From Heterocephalus glaber (Eukaryota > Chordata > Mammalia > Rodentia > Bathyergidae), in contig NW_004624732.1 of assembly GCF_000247695.1 (NCBI RefSeq), forward strand, positions 22,450,869 through 22,514,868: DNA of 64,000 nt. Reading direction: 5' to 3'. Position 1 is the first letter of the stretch, and each line of letters begins with the position of its first letter. This document shows positions 10,397 through 21,603 of the stretch, piece by piece. Position numbers and translations under genes: made by a program. Under the pieces are notes generated by a model. It searched no databases. It was not told the DNA's origin and worked only from the letters and a program-made list of their open reading frames with translations.

Positions 10397-11987
10397 CTAC
10401 AAAACCAAACTCCTCAAATGCCATTTAGGAACACTTGCTCAACTAGAATTCTTTTGTATCCTTGGTCATATCCTTAATTTGACTCATATAAACTCCATGT
10501 TCACAGACTTACTACACTAACCCTGCCTTTCAGGTTGAAAAAAATCCTGCCACAGAATATGAAGATGACTAGAGATATCTGTTATAAAAAATTTATGCAA
10601 TCTATTCATTCACAAACTCACAGAATTCATTTAAACCAGTTCATAGTGTCACCTAGTTGCTTCACATATGCCTGGAGAAGTTCATTCCTGGTTAACTATT
10701 TAAAGAGTGAAGGGAAAAAGTATTAAGGAGGGACACAAGAAAGAAGGCAACTGCAGGTATGTTTAGCCTATACTAACCATGACACCCTTAGACAATAACT
10801 TTCATCATGATTTCCTTTATATCACACAAAATCTCTAGTGTGACAAATAATCTAATTATAATGTTATAATTAGTATAATTATAGTGTTACATTTACATGT
10901 GAGGTTGGAGCAGGAACAATAAGGACTTGACTCAAACATTTTAATAACATTTTCAAAGCAGACTTTTTTTCTGAAAACTTTACCTAAGAAATTTAGCTGA
11001 CTTTTATTCATATTCACCAAGATAGGACCAGAGTACTTTTTTCTAATTTTGGTTAAAAGATAACTGAAGAAAAATTGATCTCAATAAAGCAAGCAAGGCC
11101 ACTATTCTTGAGTGAAAATTAAATCCAATATCTATCCTACACAAAATACATGCAATGTTTGCAATATTCTTTTATCTATGGTGAATTTATATAAAAAGTA
11201 AACAAGATATTTTACAATCTATACTTAATGATGTGCTTATACAATTAGGGACTTTTATGAATCATCTTCATTATGCATTTACACAGTTCATAAAAGTTAT
11301 GAGTCCAATGCGTTTACTCCCTTTCCTTGTTGTAAACTTTTAAGTACAATGGCAGCGAGAACAAAGAAACCAAAATGTGCATATTCTGGAGGCTTCACAC
11401 CAACCCTGCTTCAATTATGCATGAATTAACAGAAATGAATTTGCAGCACTTTATTTCTTTGTGTAATGGAGCTCAAGTATTTCATAAAGTGGAACCATAC
11501 AGCAAATTCCAAGCTCATTTTAGAATAATTAGCACATTGGTGTTACTTGTGTAGTTAAAGGGAAATGTTAAAATTCCCCCATTGTAAGCACTTTTTGAAG
11601 CCTCACTGTGTTCTCTAAACTATGCAATCGTTCACTCCAAAGAAAGCTGGAAGCTCTGTCTTCCCTTCATTTCATCTTCCTCCTCGTATACCTCGATTAA
11701 AATACTAGTGCTTATTCAGACAAGTCTTAATTACAGGCCCGGAGCAAGCAAAAGAGCCTCTGTAGATTAAGCAGGTAATTTTTTAAAATGATGCATTTAC
11801 CTCAAGTTACTCTTGCTCACTCTTTTGAATAATTAAGGCCCTGCTAAGGGAGACCTAAAATCCGTACTTTCAAATGTCTTCATTTAACATTCTCACCAAA
11901 ATTTGACATTCTCGTATCTCCTCCAACCCATTGAATAAAAGGAAAGCCCCATTCCCCCCACCACCACTGCCTTGGGAGAAGGAAGGA
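10397..11987. other. Unassigned DNA with possible conserved non-coding sequence
   Basis: No gene or recognisable transposon. The part about 11300-11880 differs from its surroundings: balanced complexity, no repeat signature, and several homeodomain/POU-like cores (ttatgcatgaattaac, aataattagc, cttaattacagg, gaataattaagg). Such composition is typical of vertebrate conserved non-coding elements, but conservation cannot be judged from a single sequence. Confidence 0.4.
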
Positions 11988-12225
11988 ACTAACATTTACA
12001 AAGTTAGTTCCTGTATGTCAGCCAGACTGCTCTGTGAGGTATTTTACATTCCTATTTCTTCATACACATAATTCTGAGGTCATCAGTAGTCATTCTTGTT
12101 TTGTGGATGCTGAGAGTGATTCTAAATTTAGGCAAGTTCCCCAAAGTCACACAATCCATCCAGCACAAAGGGAGGAGTTAATTCAAATTTGTCACTCAGG
12201 ATTCTGTGCCCAGGCCAAGGTTATA
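11988..12225 (+). mobile_element. MIR SINE, nearly full length
   Basis: Follows the MIR pattern over about 235 bases: '-catttaca...tgt-tgtcagccagactgctctgtgaggtattttacattc', then a loose core, then 'tgctgagagtgattctaaatttaggcaagttccccaaagtcacacaatcc...tcaggattctgtgccc'. The order and spacing fit one degraded copy. Confidence 0.65.
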
Positions 12226-12594
12226 GGCAACTTACAGTGAAGAGCCTTCTTGGTTATGCTTAAAAAACTCTACATTAAATTCATTTACTGTTATTCCATT
12301 TACTAAATTATACATAGTGTGGAAAGGTGATGGAAAAACTAACAAAGCTGCAATATCCTGACTGTAGGAAATACTGTATTAGTCTTGTGATTTGGAGGAT
12401 TTTGCTGCCAAAATTCAGAGCTGGGCAAGGGCAATTTGGCAAATCCCCAGGGGTGGTTCTCTTTGTTCCTGATATCCAACAAAGAGATTTGCACAATAAA
12501 TTATTTTGACCTGTTAGATACAGTTTCACAAGGAGTATTTAGCCATATGAATCTATAGCAAACAAACAATGAATATGAAATTATGTGATTGTTT

Positions 12595-13110
12595 TTAATT
12601 TCCATCAACAAGCACCTGCTGAATGACTATAGCATGCCTAAAACTATCTGGGGCCTTGGGAATAAAACACCGAAATAATGGGATGGATCCTATTTTAACA
12701 GATCTGGAGTAAATGAGAGCTAGAAAGAAAAGTAGGTAATGCCTTGACCACCTTATGGGACTCATGTAACACTGTAGCAAGGCAGATGCTAAGGCCAGAA
12801 ATTCTGCTGTGCTCACTGCTGTAGCCCAGAATCTGAAACAAAATGGGTGCTCGGTGACCACTACATATTGAACATAAGAGTAGGGGAACATCTAGGAAGA
12901 AGACCTCATTCAGACTTGGCGGGGGAGTGGAGTGTGTGACATTTCCAGGAGACAGTGATGTCTAAAGAAAACCAGGAAGAGGAGCAGGCTGATGATGACT
13001 AGAAGACAGTGTATGCAAAGCAGGCAGGAGATAAGAGGTTTGGATATTTTCTTTTCTGGAAAGAAAAGGCACTGTTGATCTGTAGCATGCAGGCACCAAG
13101 TTCATGGCTA
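12595..13110 (+). mobile_element. Ancient interspersed repeat remnant, family not assigned
   Basis: Matches, with decay, a common mammalian-wide repeat pattern: 'caagcacctgctgaatgactatagcatgcctaaaactatctggggccttgggaataaaaca' then, further on, a 'ggagtggagtgtgtgacatttccaggagacagtgatg...gaagacagtgtatgcaaagcaggcaggag' block. Similar traces appear near 56425, 61170 and 62455. I do not recall the family name securely. Confidence 0.4.
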
Positions 13111-13349
13111 GACAGAGGTAGAAACTGCTGTGAACCCTGTTTGTTTTACAAGATGGAACCCTCCTGGGTCAGATTGCTGGCTCTCTGATGCCCAGGTCAG
13201 TCTACTGAATCAAAGCATGATTGTCATATTACATAGCGAGGATTTCTTTCTTAGGTAAATTTAGAAAATTCTGGATTTAATATTGTGATATGATAAGAAA
13301 TATGTATTTGTATTTGTCCCCATTTCCTAGTACAGAGCTTCTAAAATAT

Positions 13350-13620
13350 TTAGAATTCTATGAGAACCCAAGGAGTGGGTGCTGGGAACCCCCAATTTAT
13401 AGCCAGTTGGTTAAAATTATGGGAGAACCAGGGCTTTAAATTGGCATCTGAAATGAAAGCAGTCTTGTAGGAATGAGCCCTTAACCTTTGGGGTCTAAAA
13501 CTAATTTGGGGTAAGTAATATCAGAATTAAATTGTTGGATACTCACTGTCTGGACTGTTGGTGAATTGGTTGTTAGGGTCCAAACACCCACACATTTGGT
13601 GTCAGAAATGTTCTATGAGG
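13350..13620 (+). mobile_element. Possible ERVL-type LTR remnant
   Basis: Degenerate match to an old LTR 3' region: 'gtgctgggaacccccaatttatagccagttgg', 'ggcatctgaaatgaaagcagtcttgtaggaatgagcccttaacctttggggtct', ending 'aaacacccacacatttggtgtcagaaatg', where tggtgtcag resembles a primer-binding-site-like start of the internal part. Boundaries and TSD were not found. Confidence 0.4.
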
Positions 13621-15375
13621 AAAAAAAAAATAGCTAGTGTGGGAGATAAGCAAAATTTTTAAATTTATGCAGGATATGATTTATAAGTACATACATGTGT
13701 TAATATTACCTGCACCATTTTTAAGCTTATTTGACCAAGGGAAGTAACAGGAAACCAATTTGGGAAACTGAACTGATGACGTTGGACAAGATCAGCTATA
13801 ACTCTCAGATACAGTTATATGTGTATGGTTCAGCCCCAAAATTTGCTAGATGGCTATGGAGAAGACTGAGTGTCTGTAAAGGTTGGCTACACTCTGGACA
13901 TGTGTATTTCACCTACATTATAGTCTTTTCATTATATTACTTTGCTCCATTGGCCAACTCTCTATATACCTTGCTTTAAGCTTTAGACTTGCATTTATCC
14001 ACTTACATTGGTTTCAGATTCTTACTGGGGATGGACATTTAGCCAATCCTACCTTATATGACTAAAATATCGTCACTGTACTTAAGCCTAAGAAAGTACC
14101 CTTTGTTGTTTCCATATGGTCTTAGAAATTACTTATCACCAGAAATCCCACCCCTGACTTACATGAAATATTGCTCTAGTAGTATTAAATTTGTACTGGG
14201 TCTCCTACAGAATGGAAGCTCTTACATATTAAATATTTGAAAATCACAACTAAACTTACCACTTTCATTTGAGTGATACTATTCATGAAACCACTCATGG
14301 AAGTTGGCACATTAGTTAAATCCGAAACTTCAGCACTGAATTTCCTGTTCTGAGCATATTCTTTTCCACCCTCATTTCCCACCATGTTGTCATAAGTTAC
14401 CATATTTTTAAACTAAAATGTACTGAACAATGGAAGTGAAAAATCAGAAACAAATAGTTGCTAACACAGTGTCTACCTTTGCACATTTATCCTTCCATAT
14501 CATTCCTTCTAGGTGGCTAACTTTTATATAAGGCAATGAAAACCCATTGTTTTGGTATGCAAGTTGCCTTTCTCAGTATCTGACTTTGCTTTCTTGGATC
14601 ACAGATGATGATCTTCATCTCTTATCTTTTCAATTGAAAGCTCTTTATACTCCTTATTCATCAGATTTTTTTTAGCAAGTTTAAATAAGCCTCAAGGCCA
14701 TATTCTGGGCATCTGATAAAACTGTCATCAATGGCTGTTGCTGTTTGTTAAATTCTCATTAAGTGTCATAAATATTGAGGTTGCTTCTGATGTTGATTTC
14801 TGTAGCCAAATTTTTAAAATTCACAGAGACATACTCATCATACACATATTCACCTAATTCCTCATTATTAAGATTCTCAGTGTTGGTCAAGACTATTTGT
14901 TTTTGTTTTCAAACTTTCTGAGGCCAAAATTGGTAACAGCAACTTGTAGAATATTCCAACTATAAATCAAAAACCCCTCTATTAGTGCAACATTGCTGTG
15001 GTGGTACATTCACAAAACCAATTTCCTCCAATCAACCTATAAACTATCTATATATTCTTCTTAAAGTTTGGAGAAAGTTTTTAAATGAAATAATATCAAA
15101 TCATTCAGTAAAATATTAATATTTGTAGAGCACTATGTAGAATACCAAAACACTGAAATGGTGTGCTTATATTCAAGGCCAAAAAGTACTGTTACTCTCT
15201 CTTTGTGTTTTCCAGAGAAACCCAACTAGTCCAAAGCCATGTTAGGTGACAATTCAAAGAAATCCTGCTCTTCATTTGCTAATTTTTCCATGTGAATATA
15301 AAATGAGCCAGAGAGTTTATATTGCTTAGTCATTAAAATTCAGGGATCTCTCCCACTCTTAATTATTTACTCTTT
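13621..15375. other. Unassigned AT-rich DNA, no gene seen
   Basis: Several 60-82-codon open frames occur, none with a recognisable domain or codon pattern. No transposon was recognised with confidence. Confidence 0.5.
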
Positions 15376-15472
15376 CTTTTTTTTTTTTTTTTTTTTTTGG
15401 TACTGGGGATCAAACTCAGGTCCTTGTGCTTGCAAGGCAGGTGGTATAACCACTGAGCTAAATCCCCGGCCC
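15376..15472 (-). mobile_element. ID-type SINE (minus strand)
   Basis: The plus strand shows a T run of over 20, then 'ggtactggggatcaaactcagg...' (complement of the B box end) and 'ccactgagctaaatccccggccc' (complement of the A box and the 5' end). The flanks taattatttactct (left) and taattactct (right) look like one TSD with a 4-base difference. The long uninterrupted tail suggests a fairly recent insertion. Confidence 0.92.
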
Positions 15473-15937
15473 TAATTACTCTCAATCTCTTAAAATATCA
15501 ATCAGATTAACAATGCCTACTTTGAGATAGGCTGTAGAAGTAGGAATACAGTGACATAGGTGCAAGCCAGTGTGTACTAAATATCTCACAGGGTAGAAAA
15601 CTGTGTAGATATCAATCAAGTTACCATGGCTATTTTGAAAGATATTACTTTGGTAGTTTGAGTTATCTGGCCATAAGTAGTGTTAGTATCAAAGAGAATT
15701 GGCCTGGAGATAAGAAAAGTTCTATTTATGACATTAAATAAAGCAAGCTGTAACTCATTCTTAGTTTAAATAGAAAATTTGAGGAGAGATAAAAGAAATT
15801 CTTTTTGATACTAAAACTTCCAAAATCAGCCTTTCATCTCTTACAGAGTTCTACATAAAGAAGTCAAAGCTGGAGTTCAGCAAAAAAAGGCAGTGGTATT
15901 ATATCTTAAGCTTTTTAAGGCAGAAACTTAGAAAAGG
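15473..15937. other. Unassigned DNA
   Basis: Nothing recognised apart from the presumed right TSD copy of the ID element at its start. Confidence 0.5.
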
Positions 15938-17261
15938 GATATCTGGGTCATGTGGAATTTCTAATTTTAGTTCTCTGAGAAATCTCCATACTGATTTCTA
16001 TAGTGGTTGTACTGATTTACATTCCTACCAAAATTGTAGGACAGTTCCTTTTTACCACAGCCTTGCCAGCATTTGTTATTACTATATTTGATCTCTCGAT
16101 GATGGCCATTCTTTTTGGTGAAATCCAGAATCTTAGTATTGTTTTAATTTGCATTTATCTAATGGCCAGAGATTTTGAACATTTTTTCATATATTTGTTG
16201 GCCATTTGTACTTCTTCCTCTGTGAAGTGACTACTCGTTTCACTTGCTCATTTGCTGCTCTTTTTTTTTTTAGTTCCTTATATAGTCTAGATATTACTGC
16301 TCTGTCTGAGGAATGGCTGGCAAAAATTGTTTCCCATTCTGTAGGTAGTCTCTTCACTCTACTGATTCTTTCGCTATATAGAGCTTTTTAATTTGATGTA
16401 ATCTCATTTGTCGATTCTTGCTGTTACTTCTTGTGCAATTGTGGTTCTGCTTAGAAAATTCTTTCCTACACTTATGACTTCAAGTGTTTTTCTATTTTTC
16501 TTTCAGTAGATTCAATGTTTCTGTTTTAATATTTAGATCTTTGATCATTTCAATTTTAATTTAGTACATGGTGAGAGATGTGGGTCCAGTTTCAGTCTTC
16601 TGTAAACAGGTATCCAGTTTTCCCAGAACTACTTGTTGAATAGGATATTGTAGGGAAAGTTAGAGGGAAATAGAGGTAGGGATAATATAGGACATGACCT
16701 GGCTGGCTGATGGTTGTGTATTTACCACAAGCTTGTCATACACTTTGTACTTGAGGAGGTTGGCTCTTTTGAAATTATTATATGTATTTACTGTGTGCCC
16801 CTGTCCCCTGTGACCTCTATCTCACCCAAGAAGCAAAGGATAAGACTCTTAATTGGCTTAGATTACAAGAATCAATGAAACAATTATTTTTAGAAACCAG
16901 TTTACCTTTATAAGTATGAGTAGATTTTGGGCCCCACCTGGGGAAATTTGGTCAAGTTCCTCCCGCCTTAACCTTGCTTTGCATTAGTTTCATTCTGACT
17001 TTCTCTTTCTGCACAGGACCTGAGTTCCTCATTCTCTGCTGGGAACCCTCAACTCAGCCAGCCTTGCCTCACTTCCCTATTCTTCACTAGAGTAGAGGTG
17101 AGGGACCCAGAGACACAGGGTGAGGAGGCAGGAGGTCATTGAAGAGCCCTGCCTGAAGTAACAGTATCTTTCCTCCAACATATGGTTTTGGCCCCTTTGT
17201 CAAAGACCAAGTAGCTGAATGTCTCTGTGGATGTTTCTGTAACCCGTATTCTGTTCCATTT
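15938..17261 (-). mobile_element. L1 ORF2 fragment (minus strand), both ends missing
   Basis: The complement of L1 ORF2 C-terminal coding sequence: from about 15938 the phrases 'atatctgggtcatgtgg', 'ccatactgatttctatagtggttgtactgatttacattccta', 'gccagcatttgtta', 'aatggccagagattttgaacattttttcata' and 'cagttttcccagaactacttgttgaatagg' are the complements of the same blocks at 4500-5000. It lacks the 3' UTR, unusual for an L1 since truncation normally removes the 5' end, so a deletion or a later junction must have cut it. It is interrupted by the LTR at 16649-17163. Confidence 0.85.
16649..17163 (+). mobile_element. Solo LTR nested in an old L1
   Basis: A 515-base block starting TGTAGGG and ending AAGTAACA interrupts the L1 between 'gttgaataggatat' and 'ctttcctccaacatatgg'; excising it with one copy of a 4-base duplication (atat/gtat, one mismatch) restores the L1 order. 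TG...CA ends and a 4-base TSD suggest a class I (gamma-like) or related ERV. A TATA-like tttataag lies near 16908 on the plus strand, on which the orientation is based. No coding sequence. The class is tentative. Confidence 0.6.
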
Positions 17262-17570
17262 GATTGGTGGACTTTTGGTCATTTCCACTTTTCAATTATT
17301 GTGAATAGTGCTTCTACAAACATATGTGCATTTCTACTTGAGCACCTTTTTCAATTCTTTTTAGTATGTACGCAAGTGGGGATTCAAATTTTGAATTGTG
17401 TTGTCATGTGAAAGCTCTATATTAACTTTTTGAGGAACTGCTACTGTTTTCCACAATGACTATAAAAGTTTGTATTCTGACCAGCAATGAGCAAGGGCTC
17501 TAATTTTAGTCATGACAATATGTATTATTTTCCACTGTTTTGATTCTGACCAACTTAGTGGGTGAGAAGT

Positions 17571-18109
17571 TGTAGGGAACAGGGAAAGGGGACAATACTA
17601 GAACCTCTGCAGTAAGTCCTAGTCTCCTGCGAGCCACAGCAGCACAAAACGAATTAACTTATACAAGAAAGGTAGAAAAATGAGACTTTGAGAAGAAGCT
17701 GAGCTTTGCGTCTGATCAGTGCTGCTCTGGGCAGCAAAGAGGAAAGACCCGGAGCTTCCCACACCTTTTATTCAGTACATTGGGAGAAACAAATGTAACA
17801 GATGACTGAGGACAGAGAGTTCAGAACATCCATCAGGAGAAACAAATGTTAACAGATGACTGGAGAGCAAGCAGAATTCCTAGATCAATGAGGAGCTTTG
17901 CAGATGAAGATTTTGTTCTTCCCAGGATGTCTTCAGCTGCTGTAATCTTGTCCTGGAGCATCACAGCATCACCATATCATTGAGGTCTCAGTTGAGACCG
18001 AAGGCCAAAATGGAATTATGTCAAGAAATGCCATAGCTGGCCTGTAGGTAAGAGAGTTAGGCCTAATCAAATGACTTTTCCCCAAAATTATGTAGAATTG
18101 CTCCCAACA
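17571..18109 (-). mobile_element. ERVK-like solo LTR nested in old L1
   Basis: A 539-base element with TG...CA ends interrupts the L1, flanked by a perfect 6-base TSD agaagt at 17565-17570 and 18110-18115. Six-base duplications are typical of class II (ERVK/IAP-like) integration. On the minus strand it starts TGTTGGGAGC, as IAP-type LTRs do, and carries a GAATAAAAGG TATA-like or polyadenylation motif. Within it a ~35-base segment (ggagaaacaaatg-taacagatgactg) occurs twice, at about 17778-17812 and 17831-17866, probably a duplicated U3 enhancer unit. No retroviral genes remain. Confidence 0.8.
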
Positions 18110-18689
18110 AGAAGTTGTATTTCATTTTTATTTAGATTTGTCTTCCCCTAAAAACCAAGAATGCTGAATATTTGTTGGACATTAACACATCTTTGTTGGT
18201 AAAATATCTATCCTAGATCATTGTCAATTTAAAAATTTGACTATTTGTCTTTTTTGCTGAATAGTAAGAGATTTTTATATATTCTAAACACTAATCCTTT
18301 ACCAAATAAATTATTTATATGGTCTCATATGTTTGAATTATCTTTATGCTGTAATTTTAATAACTTTGAATGCACAAAAATTCCAAATCTTTGTGGTAGT
18401 TTATCTGTTTTTTTGTTCCTTGTATTTTAGATATTGTATTTAAGAAAATGTTCAAATTTAAATTATAAAATATTTTATCTTCTTCTAAGGCTTTTGTAGC
18501 TTTAAATTTTATATAGAGACTTTTTAGTCAATTTTGTTTATTTTTGTATATTAAATGAGGTAAAGATCCAACTTTGTTCCTTTGTAGGTAGTTATCCAGT
18601 TGTCCAAGCATCATTTGCTGGAAAAACTATCTTGTCCTCATTGAAAGATTTTAGCACCTTTGTGAAAAATCAATTAGCAATTGATAAGT

Positions 18690-19100
18690 AAATTGGCACC
18701 TTAATGCCTTTTTTGTACCAACATTCTCTTTATTATAGGGAAGAGGTCAGCAGCACCCACCAGAAGCACCGTTAGTGATAGCTACTGTGGCCAGCACCAG
18801 CTGTTAGTAAGGCATATCATCCCTATGACTGAGCATCAGTATAATCTCCTACACATTTGTAAATATTATTTTAGCAGAAGACAGACTTTGCTGATTTCAT
18901 TGCTATTAGTGAACTGATATTTTCAGTAAACTGTTTTGGGGCAGCAAGAAATGAGGATGCTTTTCAGAAACCTTAGAACTGGATATAAAGGATATCAGTA
19001 GATACAATCAATAAATATTATACACTTATCCATATGAATGAACTCCTTTTATAAAGATATTTAAACACCCTGGTCTAAGGGATATCTCCACCATAAATTC
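18690..19100. other. Unassigned block inside the old L1
   Basis: The L1 order breaks after 'tgtgaaaaatcaattagcaattgataag' (about 18690) and resumes at about 19105 ('ttggcctacctcgtacaccagtactatgctg'). The ~400 bases between do not match L1 and presumably are another insertion, but I find no TSD, tail or LTR ends. Confidence 0.45.
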
Positions 19101-19149
19101 CTCATTTTAGTTTGTTGGCCTACCTCGTACACCAGTACTATGCTGTTTT

Positions 19150-19234
19150 TTTGGGGGGGGGGGGGCTTGGTACCTGGGATCAAACTCAGGACCTTGAGCT
19201 TGCAAGGCGAAACCACTGAGTTAAATCCCCAGCC
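19150..19234 (-). mobile_element. ID-type SINE (minus strand) with a poly-G/C tail junction
   Basis: ID body visible as 'ggtacctgggatcaaactcaggaccttgagcttgcaaggcgaaaccactgagttaaatccccagccc'. A perfect 12-base TSD ctatgctgtttt lies at 19138-19149 and 19235-19246. Unusually, 13 consecutive G residues (about 19153-19165) stand between the short T run and the SINE end, so on the element's own strand the tail begins with a C13 run before the As. It interrupts the old L1 and postdates it. Confidence 0.93.
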
Positions 19235-19555
19235 CTATGCTGTTTTGATTACTATATCTTTGTAATTTTTGAATTTTGATAGTGTTATTCTTTGAACTCT
19301 GTTCCTTTTCAAGATTAATTCTACAATTCAGAGTCCTGTGAAATTCCACATAAATGCTAGGACTGACTTTTGCAGTTTTGAAAATAATCACTGGAATTTT
19401 GATAGAATTTGCATTAAATCTTTTTATTGTCATATATTTGTGATACACGATAATTATATTTGTTTTGGGGAAGTGATCAATTTTGTATATTGATCATTTT
19501 ATATTCCCTCCCCCCACTTAGATCATTCTGAAAAGTATTCCCTCACAACAATGTT

Positions 19556-19850
19556 ACATCTATCATCCTCCAAAATGTGTATTAGATAATGAGAAATTGG
19601 AAGAAAAGGTCCAAAGTGGAAAGGGATGGGAATGTGGTGGGGGGCAAAGAGAGGAAAGAAAAAAATATGAGAAAAAGAAAAAACAGAAACAAAGTCTTTA
19701 TAAGTAGAAATGGGTGGAGGGGTTGAAGGGAGATCAGGGGAATGGGGAAAAAGTAAGAACCAAGATATATACAGGTACAAATTTCTAATGATGAACCTCA
19801 TCATACTGTGATACCTAAAATGTACCATTAAACTTAATCATTTAAAAAAA
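19556..19850 (+). mobile_element. Severely 5'-truncated L1 3' end
   Basis: Purine-rich L1 3' UTR matching 25420-25695 and 5150-5430, including 'agtaagaaccaagatatata-caggtacaaatttctaatgatga' and ending 'acctaaaatgtaccattaaa' plus a short A tail. About 295 bases. Inserted in the opposite orientation into the older L1, whose order continues on the right. The 101-residue minus-strand frame here is incidental. Confidence 0.88.
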
Positions 19851-21355
19851 TATTCATCTTCCCATATATGATTGTGTGATGTCTTTTTACTTAGGTATTC
19901 ATCAATTTCTTTAGGCAATGTCTGTAGTGTTTAGCATGTAATTCTTACATATTTTACTTGAATTTATTGCTATTTTATTATTCATGATTCTATACCTAGA
20001 ATTGTTTTGCTTTGTTAATTTTTTGTTGGAATATTTACTTCTAGTATATAGAAAGATAACTGATTTTTGACTGCTGATCATGTACTTTAAAACTTTATTG
20101 AATTAACCTATTGGAGCAAATGTTTTTTATCATCTCTATTATTTTCCATATAAAAGACTATATCTTCTTCAGATAGATACTTTTTCTTCATTTATAACAT
20201 ACACGAATTTTATTTCTTTTCATATCTACTTTTTCTAACTAGAATTTACAGTATAGTGTTAAATAGAATAGCCAGAACAGGGGTACTTGTCCTGTTCCAG
20301 ACCTTAGAGGGAACACTTTCAGTCTCTCACAGCTAAGCATTATGTTAGCTCAGTTATTCAAAATTCCTATTATCACCTTGAGAAACATACGCACCCATCA
20401 TAGTGATGGGTTCCTGAAGTGGTTTTTTTGTCATGAAAAAGTGAGGACTTGTGTCAAATACATTGTTTTCATTAGATGATTATCCATTAGGTTTTTCATT
20501 CTATTTAGTATATTATATTAATTTATTCCTGTATATCAAAGCATGCTTGTATTCCTGGAATAAATTCACCTGAATTGTGGGATATTTTCAATATGCTGCT
20601 GGATTCTGTTTTCTAGTACAATGTCTTGATAAGTACTTCTACATTTACCTACTTAAGAAACATTGGTCTGTAGTTTTCTTTTCTTGTGATATATCTGTCT
20701 AGTTATGGTATCAGGATTATGTTGAAGAATTAAGTGGTACCACCTATTTTGTTCTATATTTTAGAGAATTGATTAATTCTTAAAGGTTCAATAAATGGTC
20801 CTTGTCTTTCTTTGTTGGAAATTCTTGATCACTAATTCAATCTTTTAGCTTTAGGTTGATTTTCTTATGTGGCATAAAGAACCAAACCTTTTTTTTTTGC
20901 ATGTAGATATCCTGTTGTCCCATAAACAATTATAGAAGATACATATTCTTTCAAATTGAAATTCCTTTGCAGTCTTGTTGAATAACTGTCAATCATAAAC
21001 ATACAGATTATTTCTGGAAGCTCAATTCTGTATTATTTATCTGTGTGTCCTTTCTTATACCAAGTGCTACATGGAATCAACTACTACTATAGATTTGAAG
21101 TAAATTTTGAAATTTGGAAATTCATTCTTAACTTTTAATACTGTTCTGGCTTTTGTGTCTTGTACAATTTTCTGTGAACTGCAGTTTGCACTTATTAATT
21201 TCTGCCAGGGGCTGGATGGCAATAGTTTATAATTTATCTGAAAATCAACAGAGAGTGACTCACCTTAACACATTAAGTCTTCTAATGCAGGAATGTAAGA
21301 ATTCCTTCCATATTTTAGATCACAACAAGCTTCTCTCATAAGAAGTTAATGGACA

Positions 21356-21565
21356 GCCTCCAACCCAGAGTGATGTACCCTGCAAAACTATCTTTCAAAA
21401 TTGATGGAGAAATAAGATAGTTTCGTGACAAAGAGCACCCGAGGAACTTCATAAATACCAAACCAGCACTGCAAAACATTACAGACAATATCCTAGGAAA
21501 AGAAAACAAGGATCATAATGCCAGAAAGCCCAACAGAATGAATCCATCAGGCACGATAAGAAATC
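21356..21565 (+). pseudogene. L1 ORF1 C-terminal fragment
   Basis: The first ~200 bases of L1-D encode the end of ORF1p, the RNA-binding chaperone that coats L1 RNA: the reading QPRVMYPAKLSFKIDGEIR carries the family's PAKLSF block, followed by a stop in place of a residue and then RDKEHPRNFINTKPALQ, corresponding to the '-LRDF-TTRPALQ-' segment. The coiled coil and RRM domains were never inserted. Not functional. Confidence 0.85.
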
Positions 21566-21603
21566 AAAGCAAATGGGGAGAATCCAACAAAAAGACAAAG
21601 TCA

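Larger units (their letters stand above)
17262..20890 (-). mobile_element. Older L1 copy (minus strand), interrupted several times
   Basis: The complement of L1 ORF2 from the C-terminal region ('attattgtgaatagtgcttctacaaacat') through the thumb ('agttgtccaagcatcatttgctggaaaaac'), 'gtactatgctgttttgattactatat', 'aatagccagaacaggggtacttgtcctgttcc' and the RT core to about 20890. It is more diverged than the L1-A type and has lost all frames. It hosts an LTR (17571-18109), an unassigned block (18690-19100), an ID (19150-19234) and a younger L1 3' end (19556-19850). Confidence 0.8.
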
